A DNA stretch of 16,824 nt, taken from assembly GCA_039819065.1 (NCBI GenBank), contig JBCBSS010000164.1:1-16824 (forward strand), given 5' to 3'. The notes under the pieces are model-generated. The model had not been told where the DNA came from, searched no databases, and saw nothing but the letters and a program-made list of their open reading frames with translations. Below, piece by piece: positions 1 through 7,839 of this stretch (positions are counted from its first letter, which is position 1; every line of letters begins with the position of its first letter). Made by a program: the position numbers and the translations under genes. The stretch is from JBCBSS01 sp039819065 (lineage in GTDB: Bacteria; Bacteroidota; Bacteroidia; Cytophagales; Cyclobacteriaceae).

Positions 1-1
1 T

Positions 2-145
2 TTAAACATGGAAGGCCAATTCTTAAAACAGACGTCACCCTTTTGTTATTACAACCATGTGGCAGTTTTTGAATGTCCACCAAATGACCGAGAGATTGAG
101 ACTTCTTGGCTATCTAGTTGCTATCATATAAATCCAAAAAAATGA
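2..145 (+). CDS. possible 3' end of an upstream gene, truncated by the window edge
   Basis: One plus-strand frame is open from base 2 to a TGA at 143-145 (47 codons, no visible start). It contains stretches such as PFCYYNHVAVFECPPNDRE. Its TGA overlaps the ATG of the downstream lipoprotein in an ATGA arrangement, which is common for coupled genes. An open frame of this length is not rare by chance, and I recognise no family. It may equally be non-coding DNA upstream of the lipoprotein gene. Confidence 0.22.
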   Translation, partial: LNMEGQFLKQTSPFCYYNHVAVFECPPNDREIETSWLSSCYHINPKK

Positions 146-666
146 AACGAGGAAAATTACTTTTCGCAATTATCTGCCTTTCTATTTATCTATTTAGTGC
201 TTGTTCTCCCAACCCTGCTGACAGCGAGGAACACAAACAGTTAGTAAAAGAGCATGAGGCCATGAAAGCCGAGCACGAGGCTATGGTGAAGGCCCATGAT
301 GAAGTCAAGAATGAGCATCACGAAGTATCTTCATCACATGCAGAAATGGTTACCGAGGAAGATGCACTTCACAAGGCGATGACAGGCAAAGGTGACGAGA
401 TATTGGCTAAACATGATGAAATCATCAAATCGCATCAGGAACTATTGGCCAAGCATGAGGAGTTGGAGAAAAATCATGCTAGCGGAAAGGTGGATGCCGA
501 AACCATGATGAAAGAGCACGAACAAATGAAGGCAGATCATGAAAAGATAAAGGCTGAGCATGAGACGCTATTAGCTGAACATAAGGAAATGAAAGATGAT
601 CATCATATGGTGATGGAGAGTCATGAGGAAACTGAGTCAGAAGAGGAAGGTACGGAGGAGAATTAG
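142..666 (+). CDS. lipoprotein built of His/Glu/Lys heptads (long coiled coil)
   Basis: The product is 174 aa. I chose the ATG at 142 over an in-frame TTG at 118 because it gives a classical lipoprotein signal: MKRGK, a hydrophobic stretch, then the lipobox LFSAC with Cys21 as the lipidated residue. Almost all of the mature part consists of seven-residue units with His near the start and a hydrophobic residue three positions later (EHEAMKA, EHEAMVK, AHDEVKN, and later KHDEIIK, SHQELLA, EHEQMKA, EHETLLA). This predicts one long, highly charged helix or coiled coil. A break around residues 75-85 (TGKGDE) and another around 115-122 (SGKVDAE) divide it into segments. The tail is acidic (EETESEEEGTEE). 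Function is unknown. Envelope anchoring is inferred from the lipobox, and metal or cation binding by the regularly spaced histidines is only a guess. It stands alone and is convergent with menA. Confidence 0.85.
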   Translation: MKRGKLLFAIICLSIYLFSACSPNPADSEEHKQLVKEHEAMKAEHEAMVKAHDEVKNEHHEVSSSHAEMVTEEDALHKAMTGKGDEILAKHDEIIKSHQELLAKHEELEKNHASGKVDAETMMKEHEQMKADHEKIKAEHETLLAEHKEMKDDHHMVMESHEETESEEEGTEEN

Positions 667-700
667 TTTGGTTTTGGACTGAAAGACAGTTACGAGCTCT

Positions 701-831
701 GAGGCTGTATCAAAAGCCTTTCTGAAGGGTCATTTCGAGTGCAACGAGAAATCCATCTCTTTGATAGTGAGCATTTTAAATAGAGATAGATTTCTCCTAA
801 CGTCGAAATGACTTGTTTTTGAGACAACCTC
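701..831. repeat. 131-bp palindromic intergenic element (MITE-like)
   Basis: The outer 15-bp arms at 701-715 (GAGGCTGTATCAAAA) and 817-831 (TTTTGAGACAACCTC) are inverted repeats with two mismatches. Inside them, 729-760 pairs imperfectly with about 782-812: GTCATTTCGA against TCGAAATGAC, and GAGAAATCCATCTC against GAGATAGATTTCTC. Together they form one long cruciform or hairpin with a loop near 761-781. It lies between two convergent genes and encodes nothing obvious. Elements with a core like GTCATTTCGAG...GAGAAATC are, from memory, dispersed in many Bacteroidota genomes. Mobilisation in trans or a bidirectional terminator role are both possible. Confidence 0.75.
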
Positions 832-836
832 AATCT

Positions 837-859
837 GGCGCGAAAGTTACTTTCGTGCC
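837..859. other. short strong hairpin
   Basis: GGCGCGAAAG at 837-846 pairs with CTTTCGTGCC at 850-859 across a TTA loop, with a single G.T wobble. It starts just beyond the 131-bp element. No T-run follows on the plus strand, so it is not a convincing intrinsic terminator. It may belong to the surrounding repeat cluster. Confidence 0.4.
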
Positions 860-950
860 TGTGACTTACTTCAGGTATATGGTATTTCAGAACGACAGTT
901 TTGAGCCTAAAATTAAGACCGCCAGGTGGAAACTCCTGGCTGCACTGTAA

Positions 951-1021
951 CCTCTACTGTTCTTACCCCCTTGTATTTCTCCTGACGAGTCGGGAGGAAA
1001 CTCCTCAGAACTACGTAACTG
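951..1021. repeat. structured ~70-bp repeat, copy 1
   Basis: This copy aligns with 1135-1205 at a 184-bp offset. The shared block is GTTCTTACCCCCTTGTATTT (here) against ATTCTTACCCCTTTGTATTT, followed by a palindrome and a tail ending AACTGC. Here the outer stem is GTTCT (959-963) with AGAAC (1007-1011), and the inner hairpin is CTCCTGAC with GTCGGGAG (979-996). A competing small stem GAGG/CCTC with an AAACT loop overlaps the inner hairpin. A smaller related hairpin, GCCAGG...CCTGGC, lies just upstream at 921-940. Confidence 0.6.
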
Positions 1022-1134
1022 CGAGGCGGAAATACCGAGCTATGATACTATAATGTTAGAGGCATTATCTTCTGTCACTTCCTATAGCTAATAAGATTCT
1101 TTGCTTATGATGTGTTTTTATAATACGCTGAAAA

Positions 1135-1205
1135 CCCTTGCTATTCTTACCCCTTTGTATTTCCCCTAACATTAGGGGAAAACTCCCCAGAATAACAGAA
1201 CTGCC
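1135..1205. repeat. structured ~70-bp repeat, copy 2
   Basis: This is the second copy of the repeat at 951-1021. The outer stem is ATTCT (1143-1147) with AGAAT (1189-1193), and the inner hairpin is CCCCTA with TAGGGG (1163-1178). Relative to copy 1 the outer pair has changed on both sides (G-C to A-T), which preserves pairing. The alternative stem GGGG/CCCC around AAAACT also matches copy 1's GAGG/CCTC. No coding capacity is seen in either copy. Confidence 0.6.
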
Positions 1206-1320
1206 AAATGATTTCGACGAACGTCATCCAATTTTGTGTATTTGAAACTAAAATATTAAGTCTCAGAAGGACGCTTTCGAGGTGTTGCATCCGATGTTCT
1301 TCGCTCGCAGTGGCTGAAAG

Positions 1321-2229
1321 CTATGCTAGAAGAAGCCCTACACCGAATGTGATGACAAAGAGCAAGGTGGTGAGGGCCATTTGCTTTAAATAGGGGTCTA
1401 GCTTTCCGGCTTCTTTGTTTGTAGCAATGGCGAAGCCATTTCTGAATAACAGGGGGACGGTTATTAGAAATAGGAATTGCCACGGTGAGTTAAACTTTGT
1501 AATGGAAAAAGCGACGGCGCAGCCTATTCCAGCCAATAAGAGAAACCAGTGGTATTTTACGGCGTTACTTCTCCCAATTCTGACAGGGATAGATAATTTA
1601 CCGGCTTTCTTATCAGATTCTATGTCTCTAATGTTATTCACGTTCAGTACTGCTATAGAAAAGAACCCACAGCTCAAAGCTGGCAACGTATACCAACTAT
1701 CAAACGAACCGGTATGCAGGTAGAACGTACCGAGCACGCCAACCACTCCGAAAAAGATCAACACTGATATATCTCCTAAACCGACATAGCCATATGGTTT
1801 ACTCCCGGCAGTATATGCTATAGCGGCCAGAATCGATAAGATACCCAAGCCAAAGAAAAAGAGGAAGGTTTCCCAATTGAAACCTAATGACAAATAAAGC
1901 AAGCCAACACCACTGACCAGGGATAAGACGATAAAAAGCGCGATGGCTTTCTTCATAGCCGACAGCGATATAGCTCCTGACTGCACTGCACGTGAAGGGC
2001 CTTGCCTTTCAGCGCTATCAGCACCATTCACAGTATCACCATAGTCATTGGCCAGGTTGGAAAGAATCTGCAAGAATATCGTGGTGAGCGCACATAGGGC
2101 AAACACACCTCCTTTGAAATGATCAACCGAAGCGGCCAAGAAGCTACCCATGCCAATGCTGGCTAAGGCTAGCGGCAGAGTCCTTAGCCTAAAGGCACTA
2201 ATCCAGGATTTAACTGTAGTGTTTGCCAT
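1321..2229 (-). CDS. menA: 1,4-dihydroxy-2-naphthoate polyprenyltransferase (UbiA family)
   Basis: The product is 302 aa. It attaches a polyprenyl chain to 1,4-dihydroxy-2-naphthoate, the membrane step of menaquinone synthesis. UbiA hallmarks are present: a first Asp-rich motif NLANDYGDTVNGAD (residues 58-71) followed by RQGPSRAVQSG, and a second motif NNIRDIESDKKAGK (198-211) followed by LSIPVRIG. These bind the Mg-prenyl diphosphate. About eight or nine hydrophobic helices fill the rest, as usual for the family, and the length is normal. It starts 47 bp after argS on the same strand and is probably the last gene of a four-gene run. MenA is preferred over other UbiA members because of the ND(Y)GD motif and the full-length match to remembered Bacteroidota MenA proteins. 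Confidence 0.9.
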   Translation of the reverse strand: MANTTVKSWISAFRLRTLPLALASIGMGSFLAASVDHFKGGVFALCALTTIFLQILSNLANDYGDTVNGADSAERQGPSRAVQSGAISLSAMKKAIALFIVLSLVSGVGLLYLSLGFNWETFLFFFGLGILSILAAIAYTAGSKPYGYVGLGDISVLIFFGVVGVLGTFYLHTGSFDSWYTLPALSCGFFSIAVLNVNNIRDIESDKKAGKLSIPVRIGRSNAVKYHWFLLLAGIGCAVAFSITKFNSPWQFLFLITVPLLFRNGFAIATNKEAGKLDPYLKQMALTTLLFVITFGVGLLLA

Positions 2230-2276
2230 AAACCTTGCTTTTGAATTTAACAGCAGCCGTTCCTCAAAGTTTGGTA

Positions 2277-4070
2277 TTACATTCTTTCAGGTACATCGAT
2301 ACCTAGAAGCCCCATAGCTTTTTTAATGGTAGAAGCAACAACACCTGAAAGTGCTATTCTAAAAATCCGTTTGGCTTCGTTCTCTTCTTTAAATATGGTC
2401 ACATCATGATAGAAGCGGTTATATTCCTTGGCTAGTTCATAGGCGTATTGTGCAATAACCGCAGGAGAATAATCCCTTGCCGCTTGTAGCACCTTGTCTT
2501 CATATTGGACTAGCAGATTAATCGTTTCAAGTTCACTAGGCTCTAACTCCTGAACATCCTTTAAGAAGCCATCATTAGGTACTAGATTCATTTGAGCCGC
2601 GGTTCTTAGAATAGCGGAAATACGAGCATGTGAATACTGAATAAATGGCGCCGTATGTCCGTTTAACTGTACCGACTCGGACGGATCAAAAAGCATTCTT
2701 TTCTGTAGGTCGACTTTCAACAAGAAGTATTTGAGTGCACCCAAACCGAGTATTTCGAACAATTCTTCAGCTTCTTCTTTACTTAAGTCTTCTATTTTGC
2801 CTAGCTCTTTGGTTTGCTCCTCTGCCGCTTTAATCACTTCTTGCATGAGATCATCAGCATCTACTACCGTTCCTTCACGTGATTTCATTTTCCCGGAAGG
2901 CAGGTCAACCATGCCGTAGGAAAGGTGATAACACTCTTTGGCCCATTCGAAACCTAATTTGCCTAGAATCAAGAACAATACTTTGAAGTGATATTCCTGC
3001 TCATTTCCTACGGTATATATTTGCTGAGCTATTTTGGGATAATCGCGAAAACGAAGAATGGCTGTTCCGATATCTTGTGTCATATACACGGAGGTACCAT
3101 CGGCTCGAAGCAAAAGCTTTTCATCTAACCCTTCGTCTTTCAAGTCTACCCAGACAGACCCATCATCTTTCTTGAAAAATATGCCTTGCTCAAGCCCTTT
3201 CAATACTTCTTCTTTTCCTAGAAGATAGGTTTCTGACTCATAGTAAAGCTTATCAAAATCGACGCCCATCTGGTTGTAGGTAGCGTCAAACCCTGTGTAG
3301 ACCCAGCCATTCATGGTCTGCCAAAGCTTATATATCTCCGGGTCTTTTTGCTCCCACTGGCGCAAAAGGCCTTGAGCTTCTAATAAGATTGGTGCGTTCT
3401 TCTCTGCTTCTTCTTTGCTTTGGCCCGTCGCGACCAGCTCAGCTATTTCTTTTTTATACTCCTGATCGAATTTCACGTAGTAGTCTCCTACCAGCTTATC
3501 TCCTTTCAAACCTGTTGATTCGGGAGTCGCGCCATTACCAAATCTGAGCCATGCTACCATGGACTTGCAGATGTGGATGCCACGGTCATTAATGATTTGT
3601 ACTTTGTGTACTTTGTTGCCGTTGGCTTTGAGTATTTCAGCTACTGAATAGCCTAGAAAGTTATTTCTCAGGTGACCCAAGTGCAATGGCTTATTCGTAT
3701 TAGGTGATGAGTATTCTACCATCACTTCGCGACCACTGGCAGGTAATACACCATAGTCTTTCTGCTCCCAAATGTTGATAAAAACGTCAACCCATACCTT
3801 GTCAGTAAGGGTAAGGTTCAGAAAGCCTTTCACCACATTGAAATCTCGCACAATTGGGGAAGCATCCTTAAGATGCTCACCAATAACCTTGGCAGTCTCT
3901 TCAGGGCTCTTTTTGGACATTCTAGCGAATGGAAAACAAACGAGGGTGTGCGTTCCCTCAAAGTCTTTTCTGGTTGGTTGTAGTATGACGTCCTTTGCAG
4001 CAAGGTCGGCATCAAATAGTGCACTAAATGCCTTCGAAATATCTTGTTGCAGTATCTCCTCTATGTTCAT
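2277..4070 (-). CDS. argS: arginyl-tRNA synthetase (class I)
   Basis: The product is 597 aa and charges tRNA-Arg with arginine. The N-terminal Add-1 type domain (about 1-110) precedes the catalytic Rossmann fold. Signature motifs are SSPNTNKPLHLGHLRNN with the HIGH-type HLGH at 130-133, and the KMSKS equivalent KMKSR at 394-398. The C-terminal anticodon-binding helical domain ends LLGIDVPERM, typical of the family. I chose the ATG at 4070 (MNIEEILQQD) over an in-frame TTG two codons upstream. ctlX ends 30 bp upstream and menA starts 47 bp downstream on the same strand, so co-transcription is likely. It is intact and of usual Bacteroidota length. Confidence 0.95.
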   Translation of the reverse strand: MNIEEILQQDISKAFSALFDADLAAKDVILQPTRKDFEGTHTLVCFPFARMSKKSPEETAKVIGEHLKDASPIVRDFNVVKGFLNLTLTDKVWVDVFINIWEQKDYGVLPASGREVMVEYSSPNTNKPLHLGHLRNNFLGYSVAEILKANGNKVHKVQIINDRGIHICKSMVAWLRFGNGATPESTGLKGDKLVGDYYVKFDQEYKKEIAELVATGQSKEEAEKNAPILLEAQGLLRQWEQKDPEIYKLWQTMNGWVYTGFDATYNQMGVDFDKLYYESETYLLGKEEVLKGLEQGIFFKKDDGSVWVDLKDEGLDEKLLLRADGTSVYMTQDIGTAILRFRDYPKIAQQIYTVGNEQEYHFKVLFLILGKLGFEWAKECYHLSYGMVDLPSGKMKSREGTVVDADDLMQEVIKAAEEQTKELGKIEDLSKEEAEELFEILGLGALKYFLLKVDLQKRMLFDPSESVQLNGHTAPFIQYSHARISAILRTAAQMNLVPNDGFLKDVQELEPSELETINLLVQYEDKVLQAARDYSPAVIAQYAYELAKEYNRFYHDVTIFKEENEAKRIFRIALSGVVASTIKKAMGLLGIDVPERM

Positions 4071-4100
4071 TTTCAATTCTAATTTCTTTACTCTCTCTTA

Positions 4101-5045
4101 TCAGTCGGCCTTGGGCAAGAATATCTCGGCGATCATACATCTGGCGCTTCCACCTCCCAGTTTTTCAATCGTATCTAAAGGGCTGTGGATGATCTTGCTT
4201 CTGTGTTCAATTCTTTCAATCTGATCAATGTCTAGTGAAGCGTAAGCCTGACTGGACATAACGGTGTAAATCTGACCACTGCCAGATGCCAACTGAAGTA
4301 TATTGCCTGCAAAACTATGCTTTTGTTCTTCACTAATCAAAATTACTTCTCTGCCTGATTCGGCTATCGCATTCAACACTTGATCGCGTTCTCTTGAGTC
4401 ATCTATTGCATCAGCACATATTACAGCAATATTTTCTCCTATCCCCATCAACACGTTGGTGTGATATATAGGGAGTCGCTGGCCATCTACCGTATGATAT
4501 GCCCTGAAAATCATTGTCTTATAACCGAAGACTTGGCAGAAATCTTCGAAGACGTGTAAATGTGCCCTTGTCGATATCGAAATGTAAGCTTGCTTGTTTT
4601 TGCGGTCGAGCACCATGGCTCCGGTTCCTTCCAGAAACCCACCTTTATCCTCATAGTGTGAGAAGTCTTTTATTTCAGTGATTTTAAGATGGTAGTCAGT
4701 AGAGAGCTTTTCCAGAATATCATCCCTTCTTTCCGTTCTTCTATTCTCTGCATACATCGGATAAAGTGCTACACGTCCATCCTGATGAAATGATACCCAG
4801 TTGTTCGGAAATATAGAATCTGGTGAATAGGTGTCGTAGGTATCTTCAAATACTATCACGTCAATGTCATGGGCTCGCAGTTTATCTACAAAGTCTTTAA
4901 ACTCTTTGAGTGCCTGTTGTTGAGCCCATCCCTCATGGCTATCTTCATGGGGCTTCATATAATGGTTATCCACACCGGTTTCTTCATTATAACCAAAGTG
5001 AACAGGTTGGATCATCATGATCTTTGATGTAATCTGTAATCGCAT
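4101..5045 (-). CDS. ctlX: CtlX-type amidinotransferase-fold hydrolase (citrulline utilisation family)
   Basis: The product is 314 aa with the guanidine-modifying (arginine deiminase/amidinotransferase) fold. Visible motifs are ILMI-like KIMMIQPVHFGYNEETG at the N-terminus, SIFPNNWVSFH (78-87), GFLEGTGAMVLDR (137-148), YHTNVLMGIG (194-203) and GGGSARCMIAE at the end. The predicted catalytic residues are Glu139 or its neighbour, His195 and Cys303. Proteins of this subfamily are annotated as citrulline utilisation hydrolase CtlX. The substrate (citrulline, arginine or another guanidino/ureido compound) cannot be read from sequence. It starts 4 bp after the related upstream gene, and the two are homologous at fold level, so they could act in sequence or together. 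Start chosen at ATG 5045. Confidence 0.82.
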   Translation of the reverse strand: MRLQITSKIMMIQPVHFGYNEETGVDNHYMKPHEDSHEGWAQQQALKEFKDFVDKLRAHDIDVIVFEDTYDTYSPDSIFPNNWVSFHQDGRVALYPMYAENRRTERRDDILEKLSTDYHLKITEIKDFSHYEDKGGFLEGTGAMVLDRKNKQAYISISTRAHLHVFEDFCQVFGYKTMIFRAYHTVDGQRLPIYHTNVLMGIGENIAVICADAIDDSRERDQVLNAIAESGREVILISEEQKHSFAGNILQLASGSGQIYTVMSSQAYASLDIDQIERIEHRSKIIHSPLDTIEKLGGGSARCMIAEIFLPKAD

Positions 5046-5049
5046 AGCG

Positions 5050-5964
5050 TTATGCCCTTATTAATGGTAAGGTAGAACACCTGAGTAGGCCCTCCATTTT
5101 AGCTACTTCCTGATACATGATTTCTTCTACCTCAAACCCTCTCCTTCTCAATTCATTATTCAGACGCTTGAAGTTGCGCTCTGATACAATGACCCTCTGG
5201 TTGATAGAGAATACATTAGCATTCATTTGATACATCTCTTCTCTTTCTACCTCCACCAGGTTGGACTGCCCAAAAAGTGATTGCAGGAATTGATAATCCT
5301 CAGCATTCTTAAAACCATCTTCAAAAACTATGGCCTGATCTCGTCCAATGGGTTGAAAGCAACAATCGAGGTGTAAGGTGTTTAGTCTGGGATCTTCATC
5401 TGACTTGCTTAGCTCGAAGGCCTTTACTCTTTTGTGAGGAAAAGCAGCTTGCAGAAAGTCTAATCCTGCCGAGTTGGTCCGACTGACGGTGTACTGGTTG
5501 AAATCTTCTTCTTCTGAATAGCCTATGAAAATGTAGTCTTCCCAAAGCACAACGTCACCTCCTTCTACACTCACTTCACTTGAAGGAACAATCACCTGTT
5601 CGTCAGGTATTTGATCTATGATATGTTGGATACCCTCAATCTCTCGGCCACGCTGCTGTAGCACATTGGATTTCACGAACACGTTGTCAATCACAAAACC
5701 TATGTCCCTGGAAAATATCTGGTTGTAATGTTCTATCAGGTTTGGGCGAAATACCTCCACGTTGTGCTTTTTCAAGACTGACTCGAACTCACTTATCTCG
5801 CGCACCAAACGCTCTTCCTCAGGAAAGGTATCATTAAGGATGTTTTCTATTGACTTAGGGTCATATGCTTCCTCAACTTTTGGTGCACCTCCAAAACTTT
5901 CTGCTGTACCTAAAACGACTGCCTTAAGCGGTGCTGTTTCACTACTTACATTTACTTGTAACAT
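5050..5964 (-). CDS. arginine deiminase / dimethylargininase-like amidinohydrolase
   Basis: The product is 304 aa in the same guanidine-modifying superfamily as the next gene but a different branch. Expected active-site elements are visible: FSRDIGFVIDN (84-94), VSVEGGDVVLW with EGGD at 134-137, TLHLDCCFQP with His198, and a C-terminal nucleophile in EGLLRCSTLPLIR (Cys296). These match the Asp/Glu-His-Cys machinery that attacks the guanidinium carbon of arginine-like substrates, giving citrulline or a related product. Bacteroidota copies are often labelled DDAH-family or arginine deiminase-related. Substrate is not certain. It is the first gene of the run with ctlX (4-bp gap), argS and menA. 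A TAnnTTTG-type box lies about 47 bp upstream of its ATG. Confidence 0.8.
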   Translation of the reverse strand: MLQVNVSSETAPLKAVVLGTAESFGGAPKVEEAYDPKSIENILNDTFPEEERLVREISEFESVLKKHNVEVFRPNLIEHYNQIFSRDIGFVIDNVFVKSNVLQQRGREIEGIQHIIDQIPDEQVIVPSSEVSVEGGDVVLWEDYIFIGYSEEEDFNQYTVSRTNSAGLDFLQAAFPHKRVKAFELSKSDEDPRLNTLHLDCCFQPIGRDQAIVFEDGFKNAEDYQFLQSLFGQSNLVEVEREEMYQMNANVFSINQRVIVSERNFKRLNNELRRRGFEVEEIMYQEVAKMEGLLRCSTLPLIRA

Positions 5965-6010
5965 ACTTATATCCAGATATTTATCCAGAAGAAGATGTTC
6001 GAAAAAATTC

Positions 6011-6018
6011 CAAACTTA
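6011..6018 (-). promoter_or_regulatory. candidate Bacteroidota -7 box for the amidinohydrolase-ctlX-argS-menA run
   Basis: On the minus strand this reads TAAGTTTG, a perfect TAnnTTTG match, about 47 nt before the ATG at 5964. No clear TTTG -33 element is seen at the usual distance, only a weaker TTTTAG near 6043-6048. It is the only regulatory signal I can point to in the 277-bp divergent spacer. Confidence 0.3.
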
Positions 6019-6241
6019 CTTGCTCCCTTGTTTGGTTTTATTCTAAAAGTTAACGCGACTTGCTAAAAATTCTAAAATACAAAAATAAGTGAGGCGATGT
6101 ATAAGTATATCTGGTCTGTTTCGGTGAATGAACAAATTGATATCTGTGTCGTTCTTTAGATATTTTCAACGGTTGTTTTCCTTGGAAAATTAAGCCATTA
6201 TTGCGTGCTCAAAAATCGTAAAATTCATTTTCATGACGTAA

Positions 6242-7639
6242 ATGAAAAGGTATATTGATCTAATTGACCAGACCTTTGACTTCCCGACACCGGAATTCAA
6301 GGTCACCAATAATGAACTTTGGTTCAATGAAGTCCCGCTCATGGATATCATCAAACAGTACGGGACACCCTTGAAAATCACCTATCTTCCTAAAATCGGT
6401 GAAAAAATAAACGAAGCGCAGAAGTTGTTTAACGGTGCGATTAAGAAGCATAAGTACGATGGGTCATATACTTATTGCTACTGTACCAAATCTTCACACT
6501 TCAGCTTCGTCATGGAAGAAGCGCTGAAACACGGCGTACATATTGAAACCTCTTCATCATTCGACATCCCCATTATTCGCAAGCTTCATCAAAAAGGGAA
6601 ACTCGCGAAAGACACATATATAGTATGTAATGGCTATAAAAGGCCCCTATATACACAATACATTACCGAGCTATTGAATGATGGGTTCCATAATTGTATT
6701 CCGGTACTGGACAATCTTGAAGAATTCAACATTTATGAAGAAGGCGTAAATGACACCTATCAACTGGGTATTAGAGTGGCAGCAGATGAGGAACCTAATT
6801 TCGAATTCTACACCTCACGATTAGGCGTAAGGTACAATGACATCGTCGATCTGTATAAGAATGGCATTAAGCCTAGTAATAAGGCTAAGCTGAAAATGCT
6901 GCATTTCTTTATCAATACAGGCATTAAAGATACTGCCTATTATTGGAGCGAGCTGAGCCGATTCATCTTCAAGTATTGCGAGCTCAAAAAGCTTTGCCCG
7001 GAGCTTGATACCATAGATATTGGAGGGGGCTTCCCCATCAAAACGTCCATGGCATTTGAATTTGACTACCAATATATCGTAGAGCAAATTGTCGAGAATG
7101 TAAAATGGATCTGTGGTAAAAATCACGTGCCGGTGCCTCACATCTTCACCGAATTCGGAAGTTATACGGTAGGAGAAAGTGGAGCAGTACTCTATTCTAT
7201 TCTCGGGGAGAAATTGCAGAATGACAAAGAGCTATGGTATATGATTGATGGCTCTTTCATTACCCATCTGCCAGATGCATGGGGGTTGAATCAGAAATAC
7301 ATCATGCTGGCGGTTAACAAATGGGACGATATTTATCATAAGGTCAATCTGGGTGGACTGACTTGCGATAGTATGGATTATTATAACTCCGAGGCACATA
7401 CTTCGGAGGTATTCTTACCAAAGATCAATGGGGACAATGAGCCGCTTTTCATAGGCTTTTTTCATACTGGAGCTTACCAGGAATCCCTTGGTGGTTATGG
7501 AGGGATACAGCACTGCCTCATTCCCGCCCCCAAACATGTCTTAGTCACTAAGGACGGACAGGGAAAGCTTCATACCGAGCTGTTTTCTGATGAACAGACT
7601 CATGAAAGTATGCTGGGGATATTGGGGTATAAGGAATAG
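6242..7639 (+). CDS. speA: arginine decarboxylase, type III PLP-dependent (short Bacteroidota form)
   Basis: The product is 465 aa. It is a fold-type III (alanine racemase/diaminopimelate decarboxylase-like) PLP enzyme annotated in Bacteroidota as arginine decarboxylase, which makes agmatine for polyamine synthesis. The PLP-binding lysine should be Lys83 in YCYCTKSSHF. The glycine-rich phosphate loop is DIGGGFPIKT (259-268), and TEFGSYTVGESG forms part of the C-terminal substrate region. It is much shorter than the ~630-aa enterobacterial SpeA and lacks that protein's extra domains. Substrate assignment rests on remembered full-length similarity to flavobacterial proteins beginning with a YIDLI..T motif. 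It is read divergently from two guanidino-hydrolase genes, so arginine has opposing fates encoded side by side. No agmatinase is visible in the window. The 3' end is followed by the REPIN-like repeat. Confidence 0.85.
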   Translation: MKRYIDLIDQTFDFPTPEFKVTNNELWFNEVPLMDIIKQYGTPLKITYLPKIGEKINEAQKLFNGAIKKHKYDGSYTYCYCTKSSHFSFVMEEALKHGVHIETSSSFDIPIIRKLHQKGKLAKDTYIVCNGYKRPLYTQYITELLNDGFHNCIPVLDNLEEFNIYEEGVNDTYQLGIRVAADEEPNFEFYTSRLGVRYNDIVDLYKNGIKPSNKAKLKMLHFFINTGIKDTAYYWSELSRFIFKYCELKKLCPELDTIDIGGGFPIKTSMAFEFDYQYIVEQIVENVKWICGKNHVPVPHIFTEFGSYTVGESGAVLYSILGEKLQNDKELWYMIDGSFITHLPDAWGLNQKYIMLAVNKWDDIYHKVNLGGLTCDSMDYYNSEAHTSEVFLPKINGDNEPLFIGFFHTGAYQESLGGYGGIQHCLIPAPKHVLVTKDGQGKLHTELFSDEQTHESMLGILGYKE

Positions 7640-7670
7640 CAGGTTTTAAAATGAAAAAGGCACTCTGATA

Positions 7671-7743
7671 GCGCGCGTTTGCAACGCGTGCTTCGAAATG
7701 TAGTAGATCCAAGATGAAAAAGGCACGCGTTGCAAACGCGCGC
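7671..7743. repeat. REPIN-like pair of inverted REP hairpins
   Basis: A 21-bp sequence at 7671-7691 recurs as its exact reverse complement at 7723-7743, with a 31-bp spacer. Each arm is itself a near-palindrome: GCGCGCGTT, then a TGC loop, then AACGCGTGC, a 9-bp stem with one G.T wobble. ATGAAAAAGGCA occurs directly repeated at 7651-7662 and 7714-7725, the second copy running into the right arm. Two short imperfect palindromes in inverted orientation define a REPIN, normally mobilised in trans by a RAYT (Y1 transposase). No RAYT gene is present here. The 200-bp spacer between speA and the convergent outer-membrane protein gene otherwise holds nothing I recognise. Confidence 0.75.
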
Positions 7744-7839
7744 CAGTATGACTTATCTCAGCAAGATTCCCAAGTCTCCCAAGCTACGCAAGGTCGCAAG
7801 GGAATGACGCTAGATGCTCATTCATACGTTTATTTCTAC

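Noticed and set aside
951..1205. Possible CRISPR array
   Set aside because: Only two diverged copies, 184 bp apart, with no regular spacers and no cas genes in the window.
3772..4224. Long plus-strand open frame opposite argS and ctlX
   Set aside because: It lies antisense across two well-supported genes with low-complexity Ser/Phe content. It is a shadow of their codon usage.
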